64,000 bases of DNA, taken from assembly GCF_009223885.1 (NCBI RefSeq), contig NZ_CP045144.1:3584001-3648000 (forward strand), written 5' to 3'. This stretch comes from Ancylobacter sp. TS-1 (GTDB lineage: Bacteria; Pseudomonadota; Alphaproteobacteria; Rhizobiales; Xanthobacteraceae). Within the stretch, counting starts at the first letter, position 1. Every line of letters begins with the position of its first letter. Positions 53,778-62,869 of this stretch are shown here, piece by piece. The notes beneath the pieces were generated by a model, which saw only the letters and a list, made by a program, of their open reading frames with translations, was not told the origin of the DNA and did not search any database. The translations under genes were made by a program, and so were the position numbers.

Positions 53778-55218
53778 GGGCGAACTCCTCGTCGCGCTCG
53801 AAGGGAATTGATACGCGCACGCAGGTGCCCGCAGTCTCAGGATAGGCGACCGCGATGGTGGCGCCGAGTTCATGCAGCAGCCGGTGCGTCATCCAAAGCC
53901 CGAGGCCCGCCCCGTCACGCAGGGGGCGGGCGCCAGCGGTGCCGGTGAGAAGCGCGGCTGCCTCGAGCGGCAGGCCCGGGCCGCAATCGCGGACCTCGAC
54001 GACGAGCCCGTCCCCGCAGCTTGCCGCCGAAAGCGCGACGACGGATCCCGCCGGAGCTGCTGCGACGGCATTGAGCAGAAGATTCAGGATCGCCTGCCGC
54101 ATCGGCGTGCTCGGCAGCGGAACGCTGCCCTCCAGCGCGTTGCCGATGGTGACACTGACTTCACGCCGGCGGGCTTCCGGAGCGATGAGGAGCCCAAGAT
54201 CCTCGATGTCTGTCGCCATCAGGTCGCGCCGGCTGCCATCGGTGCGGTAGAGCGCAAGGGTCGTGCGCACCACGTCGCGAATGCCGACCAGTCCGCGCTC
54301 AAGCAGCCCCACCGAGCCGACACGGACACTCTCGATATGGCCATGGCTCTTGACGGTAGCGAGCGCATTGAATAGTCCGCCGAGCGGATTGTTGATCTCA
54401 TGGGCGAGGGCCGAGGCCAGCCGACCGAGGCTGCCGAGGCGCTCTTCCTCGGCGAGCCGCTTGGACAGTTCCTGCCGCTCCGCCGTCGACTGCACGAGCG
54501 CGTTGTAAGCCTGGAAGAGGCGGCCGAATTCGCCCTGGCTGGCGGCGACGATCTCCGGCGCGATGGGCGCGACATCGGTCTCGCGCGCGCTGCCCAGATG
54601 GTCCGACAGAATGCGGATCGGCCGCATCATGCGTGCTACCAGCAACCAGCCGGCCGCCGCCAGCAGGAGGGTCAGGAACCCGTTGGTAAGAACGAGCGTG
54701 GTCAGGACGCCTCGCCGCTCGATCGCCAGATGGCGCGTATCGAAGCTCGCATAGATCGTCCCCACCTTCCGGCCGGGATAGGAAAGTTCGCGCTGGGCAT
54801 AGGCCTGATCGGCGCCGGAGTCGAAGCGGAAGGTTCCCTGACCCGTGGCGTCGACAATCGAGGTCGCCACGGCCTTGCCGACCGGATGAAGCCGCGGATC
54901 GGAAGCAGCGATCACCCGATCATCGGCGTTGGCGACGATCGTCTCCGCCGGCCGCAGGCTCTTGTTGAGCTGTTGCGCCCGTTCGATCGCGTCGAAGACC
55001 TCCCAGACATCGTCACGCAGGATGGAGGGAGCGATCGCCGAAGACAGGCCGTCCAGATAGCTCTGGGCGAGCTCGCGCAGGTGACGCTCCTGGGATTGGT
55101 CCAGGCGCGACAGCACGCGCTCGGAAAGCACGACGCCGACAAGAACCATGAGGGCGGCGACGGCGAGCGGCACCTTCACTGTCACGGGCCAGGCGCGCGG
55201 GTTGAGGCGGGAGAGCAT
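53767..55218 (-). CDS. aioS: sensor histidine kinase AioS
   Basis: 483 aa. Two membrane helices (about residues 15-30 and 178-200) frame a periplasmic sensor region of about 150 residues; a HAMP-like linker, the phosphorylation site ALAHEINNPLGGL and an ATP-binding domain with DCGPGLPLEA and GLGLWMTHRLLHELG follow. It relays the arsenite signal from AioX to AioR. Overlaps aioR by 11 bp. Confidence 0.94.
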   Translation of the reverse strand: MLSRLNPRAWPVTVKVPLAVAALMVLVGVVLSERVLSRLDQSQERHLRELAQSYLDGLSSAIAPSILRDDVWEVFDAIERAQQLNKSLRPAETIVANADDRVIAASDPRLHPVGKAVATSIVDATGQGTFRFDSGADQAYAQRELSYPGRKVGTIYASFDTRHLAIERRGVLTTLVLTNGFLTLLLAAAGWLLVARMMRPIRILSDHLGSARETDVAPIAPEIVAASQGEFGRLFQAYNALVQSTAERQELSKRLAEEERLGSLGRLASALAHEINNPLGGLFNALATVKSHGHIESVRVGSVGLLERGLVGIRDVVRTTLALYRTDGSRRDLMATDIEDLGLLIAPEARRREVSVTIGNALEGSVPLPSTPMRQAILNLLLNAVAAAPAGSVVALSAASCGDGLVVEVRDCGPGLPLEAAALLTGTAGARPLRDGAGLGLWMTHRLLHELGATIAVAYPETAGTCVRVSIPFERDEEFAHVA

Positions 55219-55221
55219 TTG

Positions 55222-56106
55222 CTAGCCCGCCAATGCGACGATGGCGGCTTTGGCCGCGATCGGATCAAAAAGGCTGGCGTCCTCGCGCACGAACCCATCG
55301 AGCCGCAGCATGGCGAGGATGGCGCGTCCATCTTCGTCCATCGACATGTTCAGCAAGGCGGCGGAAAGCCGTTCGAGGCGCTCACGATCAACGGGGATCC
55401 GAGGGGCGGCAATCGGAGGGAAGGCGAGCCATTCGGATCGCCGGAGGATGCGGGTGCGGGCGGTGAGTTCAGGCTCCAGCTCGGCGACCACTTGATAGAC
55501 ATAGCCATCCACCGATCCAGACGTCGCAAGCCCCGATGCAACCGCGCGAATGACGTTCCGGTGGCCATAGGTGAAGAAGGTCCGCTCGAAAAACGTCTCG
55601 GGCCGGAGATGCGCCTGCGCCAGGGCGGCGCGCGTGACCAGAAAGCCGGAATTCGAATCCGGATCCGAGAAGGCATGCACGTCGCCCCTGAGATCGGGGA
55701 GGCCTTCCGCCCGGCGATCGGCATCGACGATCAGATAAGACTGATAGAGGGGCTTGCCGCGCCATTGCGGCAGGGCCACGAGCTGAAGCTCGGACTCGTG
55801 CATGACATAGGGGTAGCCGCAGATCCACGCCGCGTCGATCTGTCTCGAAATAAGGAGAGCAACGATCTCCTGATAGGTGCGGCGGGTAATCAGATTAATT
55901 GGCGTGCCGGTCGTTCGGGCAAGATATGTTTGCAGGCGACCAAGCAATTCGAGATCCGATGTGAGAAAAACCGGCGTCAATCCGAATCGTATTTCTGATG
56001 ATATTGCTTGAGACGGCCGGTTCAAAACCGTAGTCGTCGCCGCACAGGAGAGTATAGACACCATGAAGACGCGCCTGTCCAATCCAACGATCGTGTCTCT
56101 TGGCAT
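55222..56106 (-). CDS. aioX: arsenite-binding periplasmic protein AioX
   Basis: 294 aa with an N-terminal signal-like region (about residues 10-35). It is a PhnD-like binding protein with RFGLTPVFLTSDLELLGRLQ and SDPDSNSGFLVTRAAL. Cys96 in AAWICGYPYVM corresponds to the cysteine essential for arsenite binding in characterised AioX. It starts the aioXSR operon, ending 3 bp before aioS. Confidence 0.94.
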   Translation of the reverse strand: MPRDTIVGLDRRVFMVSILSCAATTTVLNRPSQAISSEIRFGLTPVFLTSDLELLGRLQTYLARTTGTPINLITRRTYQEIVALLISRQIDAAWICGYPYVMHESELQLVALPQWRGKPLYQSYLIVDADRRAEGLPDLRGDVHAFSDPDSNSGFLVTRAALAQAHLRPETFFERTFFTYGHRNVIRAVASGLATSGSVDGYVYQVVAELEPELTARTRILRRSEWLAFPPIAAPRIPVDRERLERLSAALLNMSMDEDGRAILAMLRLDGFVREDASLFDPIAAKAAIVALAG

Positions 56107-56329
56107 GACGTTTCCTGTTTATAGTTATTCTTGTTCCAGTCACGCTACTCTGTTTTGGCGCCAACGGAAATAGACGGACCGATCACATGAAACGGCATGG
56201 CCCACCGGGCTCCCCGCTGGTTCGCGAATGTCACCGGACTGTCATTCCCGGCTGGTACGGCGCAATGGCTTTGCAGAACGAAACTGCTGACGCCCGCGCC
56301 GGGCACATCAACATCGAGGGGTCTTCGGT

Positions 56330-57373
56330 ATGAGAGTCGGCATTAACGGCATGGGACGGATCGGGCGGCTGGCGCTGCGGGCAGCGATGGGCGCGGCCGA
56401 GCGGCAGGCCAGCGATCCGCGCGCCGGCAACCGGCTCGACATTGTTCATTTCAACGAGATCAAGGGCGGTGCTGCGGCGACTGCGCATCTCATTGAGTTC
56501 GACAGCGTGCAGGGCCGCTGGCGCGCGCCAGTCGAGGCCGTCGGCGACGATGCCGTCATGATCGACGGGAAGCGCATTTCCTTCTCCGCCCATGCCGCGC
56601 CGGCGGATATTCCGTGGGGCGACCTTGGCGTCGATGTCGTGCTGGAATGCACCGGCAAGTTCCTCACCCCGGCCGTCCTTCACGGCCATTTTGAGCGTGG
56701 CGCCAAGCGGGTCATCGTCGCAGCGCCGGTGAAGGACCCTTCGGTTCTCAATGTTGTCGTTGGCGTGAACGAGCCTCTGTATGAGCCGGCGATGCACCCC
56801 ATCGTGACGGCGGCGTCCTGCACGACCAACTGTCTCGCCCCGGTGGTGAAGGTGGTGCATGAGGCGATCGGTATCCGCCACGGCCAGATCACCACGATCC
56901 ACAACCCCACCAACACCAATGTGGTGGTCGACGCCCCACATAAGGACCTGCGCCGCGCCCGCTCCGCCATGCTGTCGCTGCAGCCGACCACCACGGGCAG
57001 CGCCACCGCCATCGCGCTGATCTATCCTGAGCTGAAGGGCAAACTGAACGGCCATGCGGTGCGCGCGCCTGTCCTCAACGCCTCGCTCACCGATGCGGTG
57101 TTCGAGATGAAGCGCGCGACGACGATCGAGGAAGTAAATGAGCTTTTCCGCTCAGCCGCACAGGGGCCGCTTGCCGGCATTCTCGGCTTCGAGCCGCGCC
57201 CGCTGGTCTCGGCCGACTATGCCCGCGACACCCGGTCCTCCATCGTCGACGGCCTCTCGACCATGGTCACCGACGAGACGCTGCTGAAGGTTTATGCCTG
57301 GTATGACAACGAGATGGGCTATGCCTGTCGCATGGTCGACCTCGCTTGCCACATGCACAAGGTGGGGATCTGA
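56330..57373 (+). CDS. gapdh: ArsJ-associated glyceraldehyde-3-phosphate dehydrogenase
   Basis: 347 aa. NAD-binding start [16 protein letters not shown], catalytic Cys in [14 protein letters not shown], and [16 protein letters not shown]. It is of the short group that accompanies ArsJ: it uses arsenate with glyceraldehyde 3-phosphate to make unstable 1-arseno-3-phosphoglycerate, which ArsJ exports. It starts 2 bp before arsJ, supporting this paired function rather than glycolysis. Confidence 0.94.
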   Translation: MRVGINGMGRIGRLALRAAMGAAERQASDPRAGNRLDIVHFNEIKGGAAATAHLIEFDSVQGRWRAPVEAVGDDAVMIDGKRISFSAHAAPADIPWGDLGVDVVLECTGKFLTPAVLHGHFERGAKRVIVAAPVKDPSVLNVVVGVNEPLYEPAMHPIVTAASCTTNCLAPVVKVVHEAIGIRHGQITTIHNPTNTNVVVDAPHKDLRRARSAMLSLQPTTTGSATAIALIYPELKGKLNGHAVRAPVLNASLTDAVFEMKRATTIEEVNELFRSAAQGPLAGILGFEPRPLVSADYARDTRSSIVDGLSTMVTDETLLKVYAWYDNEMGYACRMVDLACHMHKVGI

Positions 57374-57375
57374 AC

Positions 57376-58635
57376 ATGGTGGGAGCATCGGCGAACGGGT
57401 TGCGCAACTACGCCATTGTGACGGCGGCCTATTGGGGGTTCACGCTGACCGACGGCGCCCTGCGCATGCTGGTGCTGTTCACCTTCTTCCAGCTCGGCTA
57501 TTCGCCCTTCACCTTGGCCTTCCTGTTCCTGCTCTATGAGGCGGCCGGCATCGGCGCCAATTTCATCGGCGGATGGCTGGCGGCGCGCTACGGCATCACC
57601 CGCATGCTCACCGTCGGACTGGTGACGCAGATCGCCGGCTTCCTGCTGCTCTCCGCCGCCTCGCCCGAATGGGGCAGCACGCTGCTCGTCACCTGGGTGC
57701 TGCTGGCGCAGGGCGTGTGCGGCGTCGCCAAGGACCTTACCAAGACCGCGTCCAAATCGGCGATCAAGATCACCGAATCGCAGGCCGGCGGCGAGGCCGA
57801 GGGCCGGCTGTTCAAATGGGTGGCCTGGTTCACCGGCTCGAAGAACGCGATGAAGGGTGTCGGCTTCTTCCTCGGCGGGCTGCTGCTGCAGGCGGTCGGT
57901 TTCCGCTACGGGCTGTGGCTGATGGCGGGGGCGCTCTTCCTCGTCATGCTTGGCGTTGTGTCTTCGCTGCCGGCGATGATGGGTAAGGCGAAGGCGAGCC
58001 GCAGCGCCCGCGAACTCTTCGCGAAGTCCAAGGGGATCAATCTGCTGGCGGCGGCACGCGTGGCGTTGTTCGGCGCGCGCGACGTGTGGTTCGTCGTCGG
58101 CGTGCCGGTGTTTCTCTATGCCAATGGCTGGACCTTCACCATGGTCGGCGCCTTCCTCGCGCTCTGGACCATCGGCTACGGGCTGGTGCAGGCGGGCGCG
58201 CCCGCGCTGGTGGCGCGCAGTGCCGATGGCCTCTCGCGCGAGGTGCCGGCGGCGCGCGGGTGGTCGCTGGCGCTCGCCATCGTTCCGGCGCTGATCGCCG
58301 CCGCACTAGCGCTGGCGCCGCCCGATCCGACCCTCGTGCTGGTGGTCGGGCTCGGCGTATTCGGTGTCGCCTTCGCGGTGAACTCCTCCGTCCACTCCTA
58401 TCTCGTGCTCGCCTATGCGGGCTCGGAGAAGGCGGCGGAGGATGTCGGCTTCTACTATGCCGCCAATGCGGCGGGGCGGTTCCTCGGCATTCTTGCTTCC
58501 GGCTTTCTCTACCAGTCCGGCGGCATCTACGCCTGCCTCATCGGCTCGGCGCTGATGCTGTTCATCTGCTGGGTCGTCACACTGGCGCTGCCGACGCGGG
58601 CGGATTCGTTGAAATCGACAGTTCGAGTCGCCTGA
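57376..58635 (+). CDS. arsJ: ArsJ MFS transporter (1-arseno-3-phosphoglycerate efflux)
   Basis: 419 aa from the ATG at 57376. About eleven or twelve membrane helices with ArsJ marks: NYAIVTAAYWGFTLTDGALRML, GVAKDLTKTASKSAIK, and WVAWFTGSKNAMKGVGFFLGG. It removes arsenate from the cell as an arseno-sugar phosphate that breaks down outside. Operon with gapdh. Confidence 0.95.
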   Translation: MVGASANGLRNYAIVTAAYWGFTLTDGALRMLVLFTFFQLGYSPFTLAFLFLLYEAAGIGANFIGGWLAARYGITRMLTVGLVTQIAGFLLLSAASPEWGSTLLVTWVLLAQGVCGVAKDLTKTASKSAIKITESQAGGEAEGRLFKWVAWFTGSKNAMKGVGFFLGGLLLQAVGFRYGLWLMAGALFLVMLGVVSSLPAMMGKAKASRSARELFAKSKGINLLAAARVALFGARDVWFVVGVPVFLYANGWTFTMVGAFLALWTIGYGLVQAGAPALVARSADGLSREVPAARGWSLALAIVPALIAAALALAPPDPTLVLVVGLGVFGVAFAVNSSVHSYLVLAYAGSEKAAEDVGFYYAANAAGRFLGILASGFLYQSGGIYACLIGSALMLFICWVVTLALPTRADSLKSTVRVA

Positions 58636-58647
58636 GGAGGCCTGCCC

Positions 58648-58800
58648 GTGGGAGCAGATATCAGCAATGTTCCGGTGGAGCCGAATAAACGGGTCACGCC
58701 GTTCGGCGGCGCGGAAAACTCCAGCTTCAAGCGGTCCAGTTTTCGGGGATCAGATCAAACTCTCTCCCGACCCTCAACCCGTCAAGGAAAAGGGGGGTGA
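58648..58800 (+). pseudogene. truncated ORF after arsJ, fused to ICE leader sequence
   Basis: A GTG with a good ribosome site (GAGGAGG 7 bp upstream) starts MGADISNVPVEPNKRVTPFG and reads about 34 residues of normal-looking protein start, then runs into ICE leader copy C and stops after 50 codons. It looks like the first part of a gene cut by recombination at about 58750. The original gene is not recognised. Confidence 0.45.
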
Positions 58801-58812
58801 TACTCTCACTCT
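58760..58812 (-). repeat. ICE leader motif, copy C
   Basis: Minus strand: AGAGTGAGAG (complement of 58803-58812), an 18-base spacer, then TGACGGGTTGAGGGTCGGGA and GAGAG. It matches the leaders before parB and DUF932 but has no gene in the reading direction downstream (arsJ faces the other way). It is probably an ICE remnant at the right edge of the arsenic island. Confidence 0.55.
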
Positions 58813-59657
58813 CCAACGGGCGCTGTTGCTCGATGTTCGGCCACCCCGTTTGACCCGAATGGGGAGCTATGCGAAGCGGCCAGTTGGCAGTCATTTGCAG
58901 CGGTCATCGGCTTCCTGAACTGAACCTGAATCTCGGTGCAGATGGATGGCATCGTGCGGCCGACCGTTTGACTTAGCCGCCACCACCATTGGTACTCCTC
59001 CAACGCACGCAGCGGGCCACCGGAGATGAAACGAAATCCCCGCACTCCGACGGGCTCCAGCTTCGTCAATTCCTTGAAAAGTCTCAGGAACTTCTGGGTC
59101 GAGAAAGACTGGACGTGGCCGCGGATCTTGCCGGGGGGGAAATAGCGGTCCCAGGTCGGCTGCGCCACCTCGCGAACCTTGTGGATGCCGTGCGGAAAGG
59201 CCGGGACACCGGCAAACAGGTAGCCGCCCGGCCGGGTGATGCGCTCCAGGGTGCGGATCGGCGTTTCCAGCGTCGTGATATGCTCCAGCACCTGCTCGCA
59301 AATGACCACGTCATAGCCATTGGAGGGTATGTCAGGATATCCCCGCGTCAGGTCGCCGATGAAGATCTCGTCGACGCTTTTGAGCCCATAGACGGGTCCT
59401 ATTTCCATATCGGCGATGCTGTAGTCGATATTCTGGCGCGCGGACCTGTGTTCAAGATGTCGGAGCATGGTGCCGTTGTGGACGCCGATATCCATCAGCT
59501 TCAGGCGTTTTCCTTGCGCGGCAAACTGTGCAGACATTTCATTTATTGATGTCGCCAGCGCATCGTATCGAGCCTGTCGAAGACTGTAGAATTGCGTACG
59601 GGTCGGGTCTACGCCAAAGGCCATGCCGTTGCGCGTTCTTTGTGCCAGATGGTCCAT
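58806..59657 (-). CDS. SAM-dependent methyltransferase, C-terminus probably altered
   Basis: 283 aa from the ATG at 59657, which has AGGA 7 bp upstream. Motif I is LKLMDIGVHNGTMLRHL, then YSIADMEIGPVYG and NGYDVVICEQVLEHITTLETPIRTLERITRPGGYLFAGVPAFP (motifs II-III), as in class I methyltransferases. The last 35 residues are polar and lie in the junction region with ICE leader copy C, so the natural C-terminus may have been replaced. The substrate is unknown. Confidence 0.75.
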   Translation of the reverse strand: MDHLAQRTRNGMAFGVDPTRTQFYSLRQARYDALATSINEMSAQFAAQGKRLKLMDIGVHNGTMLRHLEHRSARQNIDYSIADMEIGPVYGLKSVDEIFIGDLTRGYPDIPSNGYDVVICEQVLEHITTLETPIRTLERITRPGGYLFAGVPAFPHGIHKVREVAQPTWDRYFPPGKIRGHVQSFSTQKFLRLFKELTKLEPVGVRGFRFISGGPLRALEEYQWWWRLSQTVGRTMPSICTEIQVQFRKPMTAANDCQLAASHSSPFGSNGVAEHRATAPVGE

Positions 59658-60414
59658 CAATCCTGTGGGGATGCCACTTCCCGGTCGAGCGCAGCCCACA
59701 GCGTTGCCATGACAGGCGTGCCTGTCGGCTTCGCAGCAAGGTGCAGTGATCCGGGAGTGTTCGGAAACGTTCTCGATCCTCAGGGGCGCCGGAAAGAGCG
59801 TTCCCCTGGCGGTCGCGATGCGACGCAGGGCTGCGGGGTCTGCAGAAGCCACGTCGCCTGGCTGTTATTCCACCCGAAGCCTGCGCATTTGAGCGACAGG
59901 AAAAGACAGTCGCAAAAGCAACTTGCCGCGTATAGAGGACGCATTTCGGATAACAGCAAAAACAACGGATCTACAATGGATTCCCTCCGCACCGCAACAA
60001 AGCGTATGACGTTAGGGAAGGCCAGGTCAAGGCGGCACGGGCATATTTTCTGACCCGACCTTACTACCATTCAATTCGCACGGTTCCCGCCATCAGGCCT
60101 GTGCCGGTAAACGATATAGTGCCACGCGCACCACGCGTGGCAGGGCGGCGAAAATTTAGGCTTGCCATCGAACCCGCTCGCCGATATTTCAACGCACGTT
60201 GCATTGCAGCAACATTCTGGATCAGAGCGATTATCGGGCCCATGTGACTGACCGCGCCAATCTAATGTCCTTTAGCCTTCGGCTCGCTTGAGCCGGGAGA
60301 GCTTTGGCATAGCGCCGTCTGCCCTCAGCTTCTGTCCCTCTTCCCTATTTTGCCGAGAATTGTCGCCTTTGCGCGCCTCGACGCGCCACAATACTCTTTG
60401 GAGCCTGCATACCT
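59658..60414. other. gap before sulP, with a hairpin at 60120-60142
   Basis: No convincing gene in this 757-bp stretch. It contains a perfect 9-bp hairpin, TGCCACGCG-cacca-CGCGTGGCA, at 60120-60142. A promoter for sulP is expected towards the right end; a run of promoter-like sequences is not obvious. The left part must hold the methyltransferase promoter. Confidence 0.45.
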
Positions 60415-61902
60415 ATGCGTCTGTCCGTTTCACAATTGCGCGCCGAATGGTTCGGCAATATCCGGGGGGATGTCCTCGCCGGCATTGTCGTGGCGCTTGC
60501 GCTGATCCCGGAAGCGATCGCCTTTTCGATCATCGCTGGCGTCGACCCGAAGGTGGGCCTGTACGCCTCCTTCTCCATTGCGGTGATCATCGCTTTTGTC
60601 GGCGGACGGCCGGGGATGATCTCAGCGGCTACCGCCGCGACCGCCGTGCTCATGATCACGCTGGTGAAGGACCACGGGCTTCAATATCTGCTCGCCGCCA
60701 CCGTGCTCGCCGGCCTCCTCCAGATCGTGGCGGGGCTGCTGAAGCTTGGTTACGTCATGCGCTTTGTCTCGCGCTCGGTGATGACCGGTTTCGTCAACGC
60801 GCTCGCCATCCTGATCTTCATGGCGCAGCTGCCGGAACTCACCAATGTTCCCTACCTGACCTATGTGATGGTCGCCGCCGGGCTGGCCATCATCTACCTG
60901 CTGCCGCGCGTGACGAAGACCATTCCCTCGCCCCTGGTCTGCATCGTCGTGCTGACGGCGCTCTCCATGGGGCTTGGCCTCGATTTGCGGACGGTCGGCG
61001 ACATGGGCGAATTGCCGTCCACCTTGCCGGTGTTCCTCATTCCGCAGATTCCGCTCAATCTTGAGACGCTGCTGATCATCCTGCCCTATTCGGCCGCCGT
61101 TGCGGCGGTGGGCCTGCTGGAATCGCTGATGACAGCGTCGATCGTCGACGAGCTGACCGACAGCAAGGGCAACAAGAACCGCGAATGCGTCGGCCAGGGC
61201 GTCGCCAACGTCGCCACCGGCTTCATCGGTGGCATGGCCGGCTGCGCCATGATCGGCCAGTCGGTGATCAACGTGAAGTCGGGCGGCCGCGGGCGGCTCT
61301 CCACCTTCGTCTCCGGCGCCTTCCTGCTGTTCCTCATCGTGGTGCTCGGGGAATGGGTCAGGCAGATCCCCATGGCCGCTCTGGTCGCGATCATGATCAT
61401 GGTGTCGATCGGGACGTTCAGCTGGGCGTCGATCAAGAACCTCAAGCTGCACCCGCGCAGTTCCTCGATCGTCATGCTGGCGACGGTGGTGGGCGTGGTG
61501 GCCACCCATAATCTGGCCATCGGTGTGCTGATCGGTGTGCTGCTCTCGGGCATCTTCTTCGCCTGGAAGATCTCGCAGATATTCCGTGTGACGTCCTCCC
61601 TTTCGGACGACGGCACGCATCGGACCTATCGCGTCGAGGGGCAGGTGTTCTTCGCCTCGTCTGACGATTTTACCGATGCGTTCGACTTCAAGGAGGCGCT
61701 GGAGAAGGTCACCATTGATCTGACGCCCGCCCATATCTGGGATATTTCGAGCGTTGCCGCCGTTGATACGGTCGTTCTGAAATTCCGCCGCGAAGGAGCC
61801 GACGTCGAGATCATCGGGCTCAACGCCGCCAGTGAAACGATCGTCGACCGGCTGGCGATCCATGACAAGCCGGGGGCGCTCGACCGTCTCATGAGCCATT
61901 GA
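60415..61902 (+). CDS. SulP family inorganic anion transporter
   Basis: 495 aa. Ten or more membrane helices with the SulP marks [48 protein letters not shown] and [39 protein letters not shown]-terminal STAS domain starts near residue 400. Related proteins import sulfate or bicarbonate. Ten bp before the stress-protein gene, so the two are one operon; no sulfate-assimilation genes are seen nearby. Confidence 0.92.
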   Translation: MRLSVSQLRAEWFGNIRGDVLAGIVVALALIPEAIAFSIIAGVDPKVGLYASFSIAVIIAFVGGRPGMISAATAATAVLMITLVKDHGLQYLLAATVLAGLLQIVAGLLKLGYVMRFVSRSVMTGFVNALAILIFMAQLPELTNVPYLTYVMVAAGLAIIYLLPRVTKTIPSPLVCIVVLTALSMGLGLDLRTVGDMGELPSTLPVFLIPQIPLNLETLLIILPYSAAVAAVGLLESLMTASIVDELTDSKGNKNRECVGQGVANVATGFIGGMAGCAMIGQSVINVKSGGRGRLSTFVSGAFLLFLIVVLGEWVRQIPMAALVAIMIMVSIGTFSWASIKNLKLHPRSSSIVMLATVVGVVATHNLAIGVLIGVLLSGIFFAWKISQIFRVTSSLSDDGTHRTYRVEGQVFFASSDDFTDAFDFKEALEKVTIDLTPAHIWDISSVAAVDTVVLKFRREGADVEIIGLNAASETIVDRLAIHDKPGALDRLMSH

Positions 61903-61912
61903 GGAAACGCCA

Positions 61913-62767
61913 ATGACCAAGATTATCTCGCTGATCGACGGCTCGGCCTATGCACGTAGCGTGTGTGAGCATGCGGCCTGGGTCGCGACCCGCATCGGTG
62001 CCTCCGTCGAGGTGCTGCATATGCTCGGCCGACGCTCCACCAGCAGCGTGCCGGCTGACTATACCGGCAATCTGGAAGCCGACGGGCGCGACACGCTGTT
62101 GGCCGAGCTTGCCGCTCTCGATGAGCAAAAGGCAAAGCTGGCGCAGCAGCGCGGCCGCATCATTCTCGACCAGGCAAAATCCTGCCTGACGGCAACCGGT
62201 GTCTCCGACGTCGTGCTGAAGCTGCGCAACGGCGACCTTCTCGAAGCACTCGAAGAGTTCGAAGCGGATGCCGAGCTGGTGGTGATCGGCAAGCGAGGCG
62301 AAGCTGCGGACTTCGCCCGGCTTCATCTCGGCTCCAATCTGGAACGGGTGGTGCGCACCAGCCAGCGGCCCGTGCTGGTCGCCTCGCGCGAGTTCAGCCC
62401 CATCGAGAGCTTTCTCGTTGCATTCGACGGTGGATCGAGCGCCGGACGCGCGGTGGACCATATTGCCCGCAGTGCGCTCTTTGCCGGGCTGGAGTGCCGT
62501 CTCCTCCATGTCGGCACCGAGACGGCGGACATGCGCCGGCGTCTGGACGAGGCCGCGGCGAAGCTCAAGGGCGCGGGCCTTGCCGCCCGTGTGCAGATTG
62601 TCGCCGGGGAGCCCGCGACGATCATTCCGCAAATCGTCGAGTCCGATGGTATCGGCCTCGTAACCATGGGCGCCTACGGTCATTCGCGCATCCGGAACAT
62701 GATCGTCGGCTCGACCACGGTGGAAGTGGTTCGCTCCTGCAAAGTGCCGATCCTGATGTTCCGCTGA
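61913..62767 (+). CDS. universal stress protein with two Usp domains
   Basis: 284 aa. First Usp domain about residues 1-150 (KIISLIDGSAYARSVCEHAAWVA ... LVVIGKRGEA), second 160-284 (FLVAFDGGSSAGRAVDHIA ... LVTMGAYGHSRIRNMIVGSTTVEVVRSCKVPILMF), the latter keeping the ATP-binding GxxGHSRxxxxxxGS motif. It follows sulP by 10 bp. USP genes next to SulP transporters are a recurrent pair; the protein probably responds to energy or ion stress. Confidence 0.92.
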   Translation: MTKIISLIDGSAYARSVCEHAAWVATRIGASVEVLHMLGRRSTSSVPADYTGNLEADGRDTLLAELAALDEQKAKLAQQRGRIILDQAKSCLTATGVSDVVLKLRNGDLLEALEEFEADAELVVIGKRGEAADFARLHLGSNLERVVRTSQRPVLVASREFSPIESFLVAFDGGSSAGRAVDHIARSALFAGLECRLLHVGTETADMRRRLDEAAAKLKGAGLAARVQIVAGEPATIIPQIVESDGIGLVTMGAYGHSRIRNMIVGSTTVEVVRSCKVPILMFR

Positions 62768-62869
62768 ACCAATTTTGCGCGCGGGGCGTGGGAGCCAGCC
62801 TAGGGACGTTGATTCTCTCCGGCGCCATGCCCCTCACTGGCGCAGCTCGTAATTGCAACGAGAGGCTTC

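Noticed and set aside
60120..60142. Perfect 9-bp hairpin as a riboswitch or attachment site
   Set aside because: Only a simple stem-loop is visible, without a U-tract, neighbouring integrase or conserved riboswitch features; kept only as a note in the gap entry.
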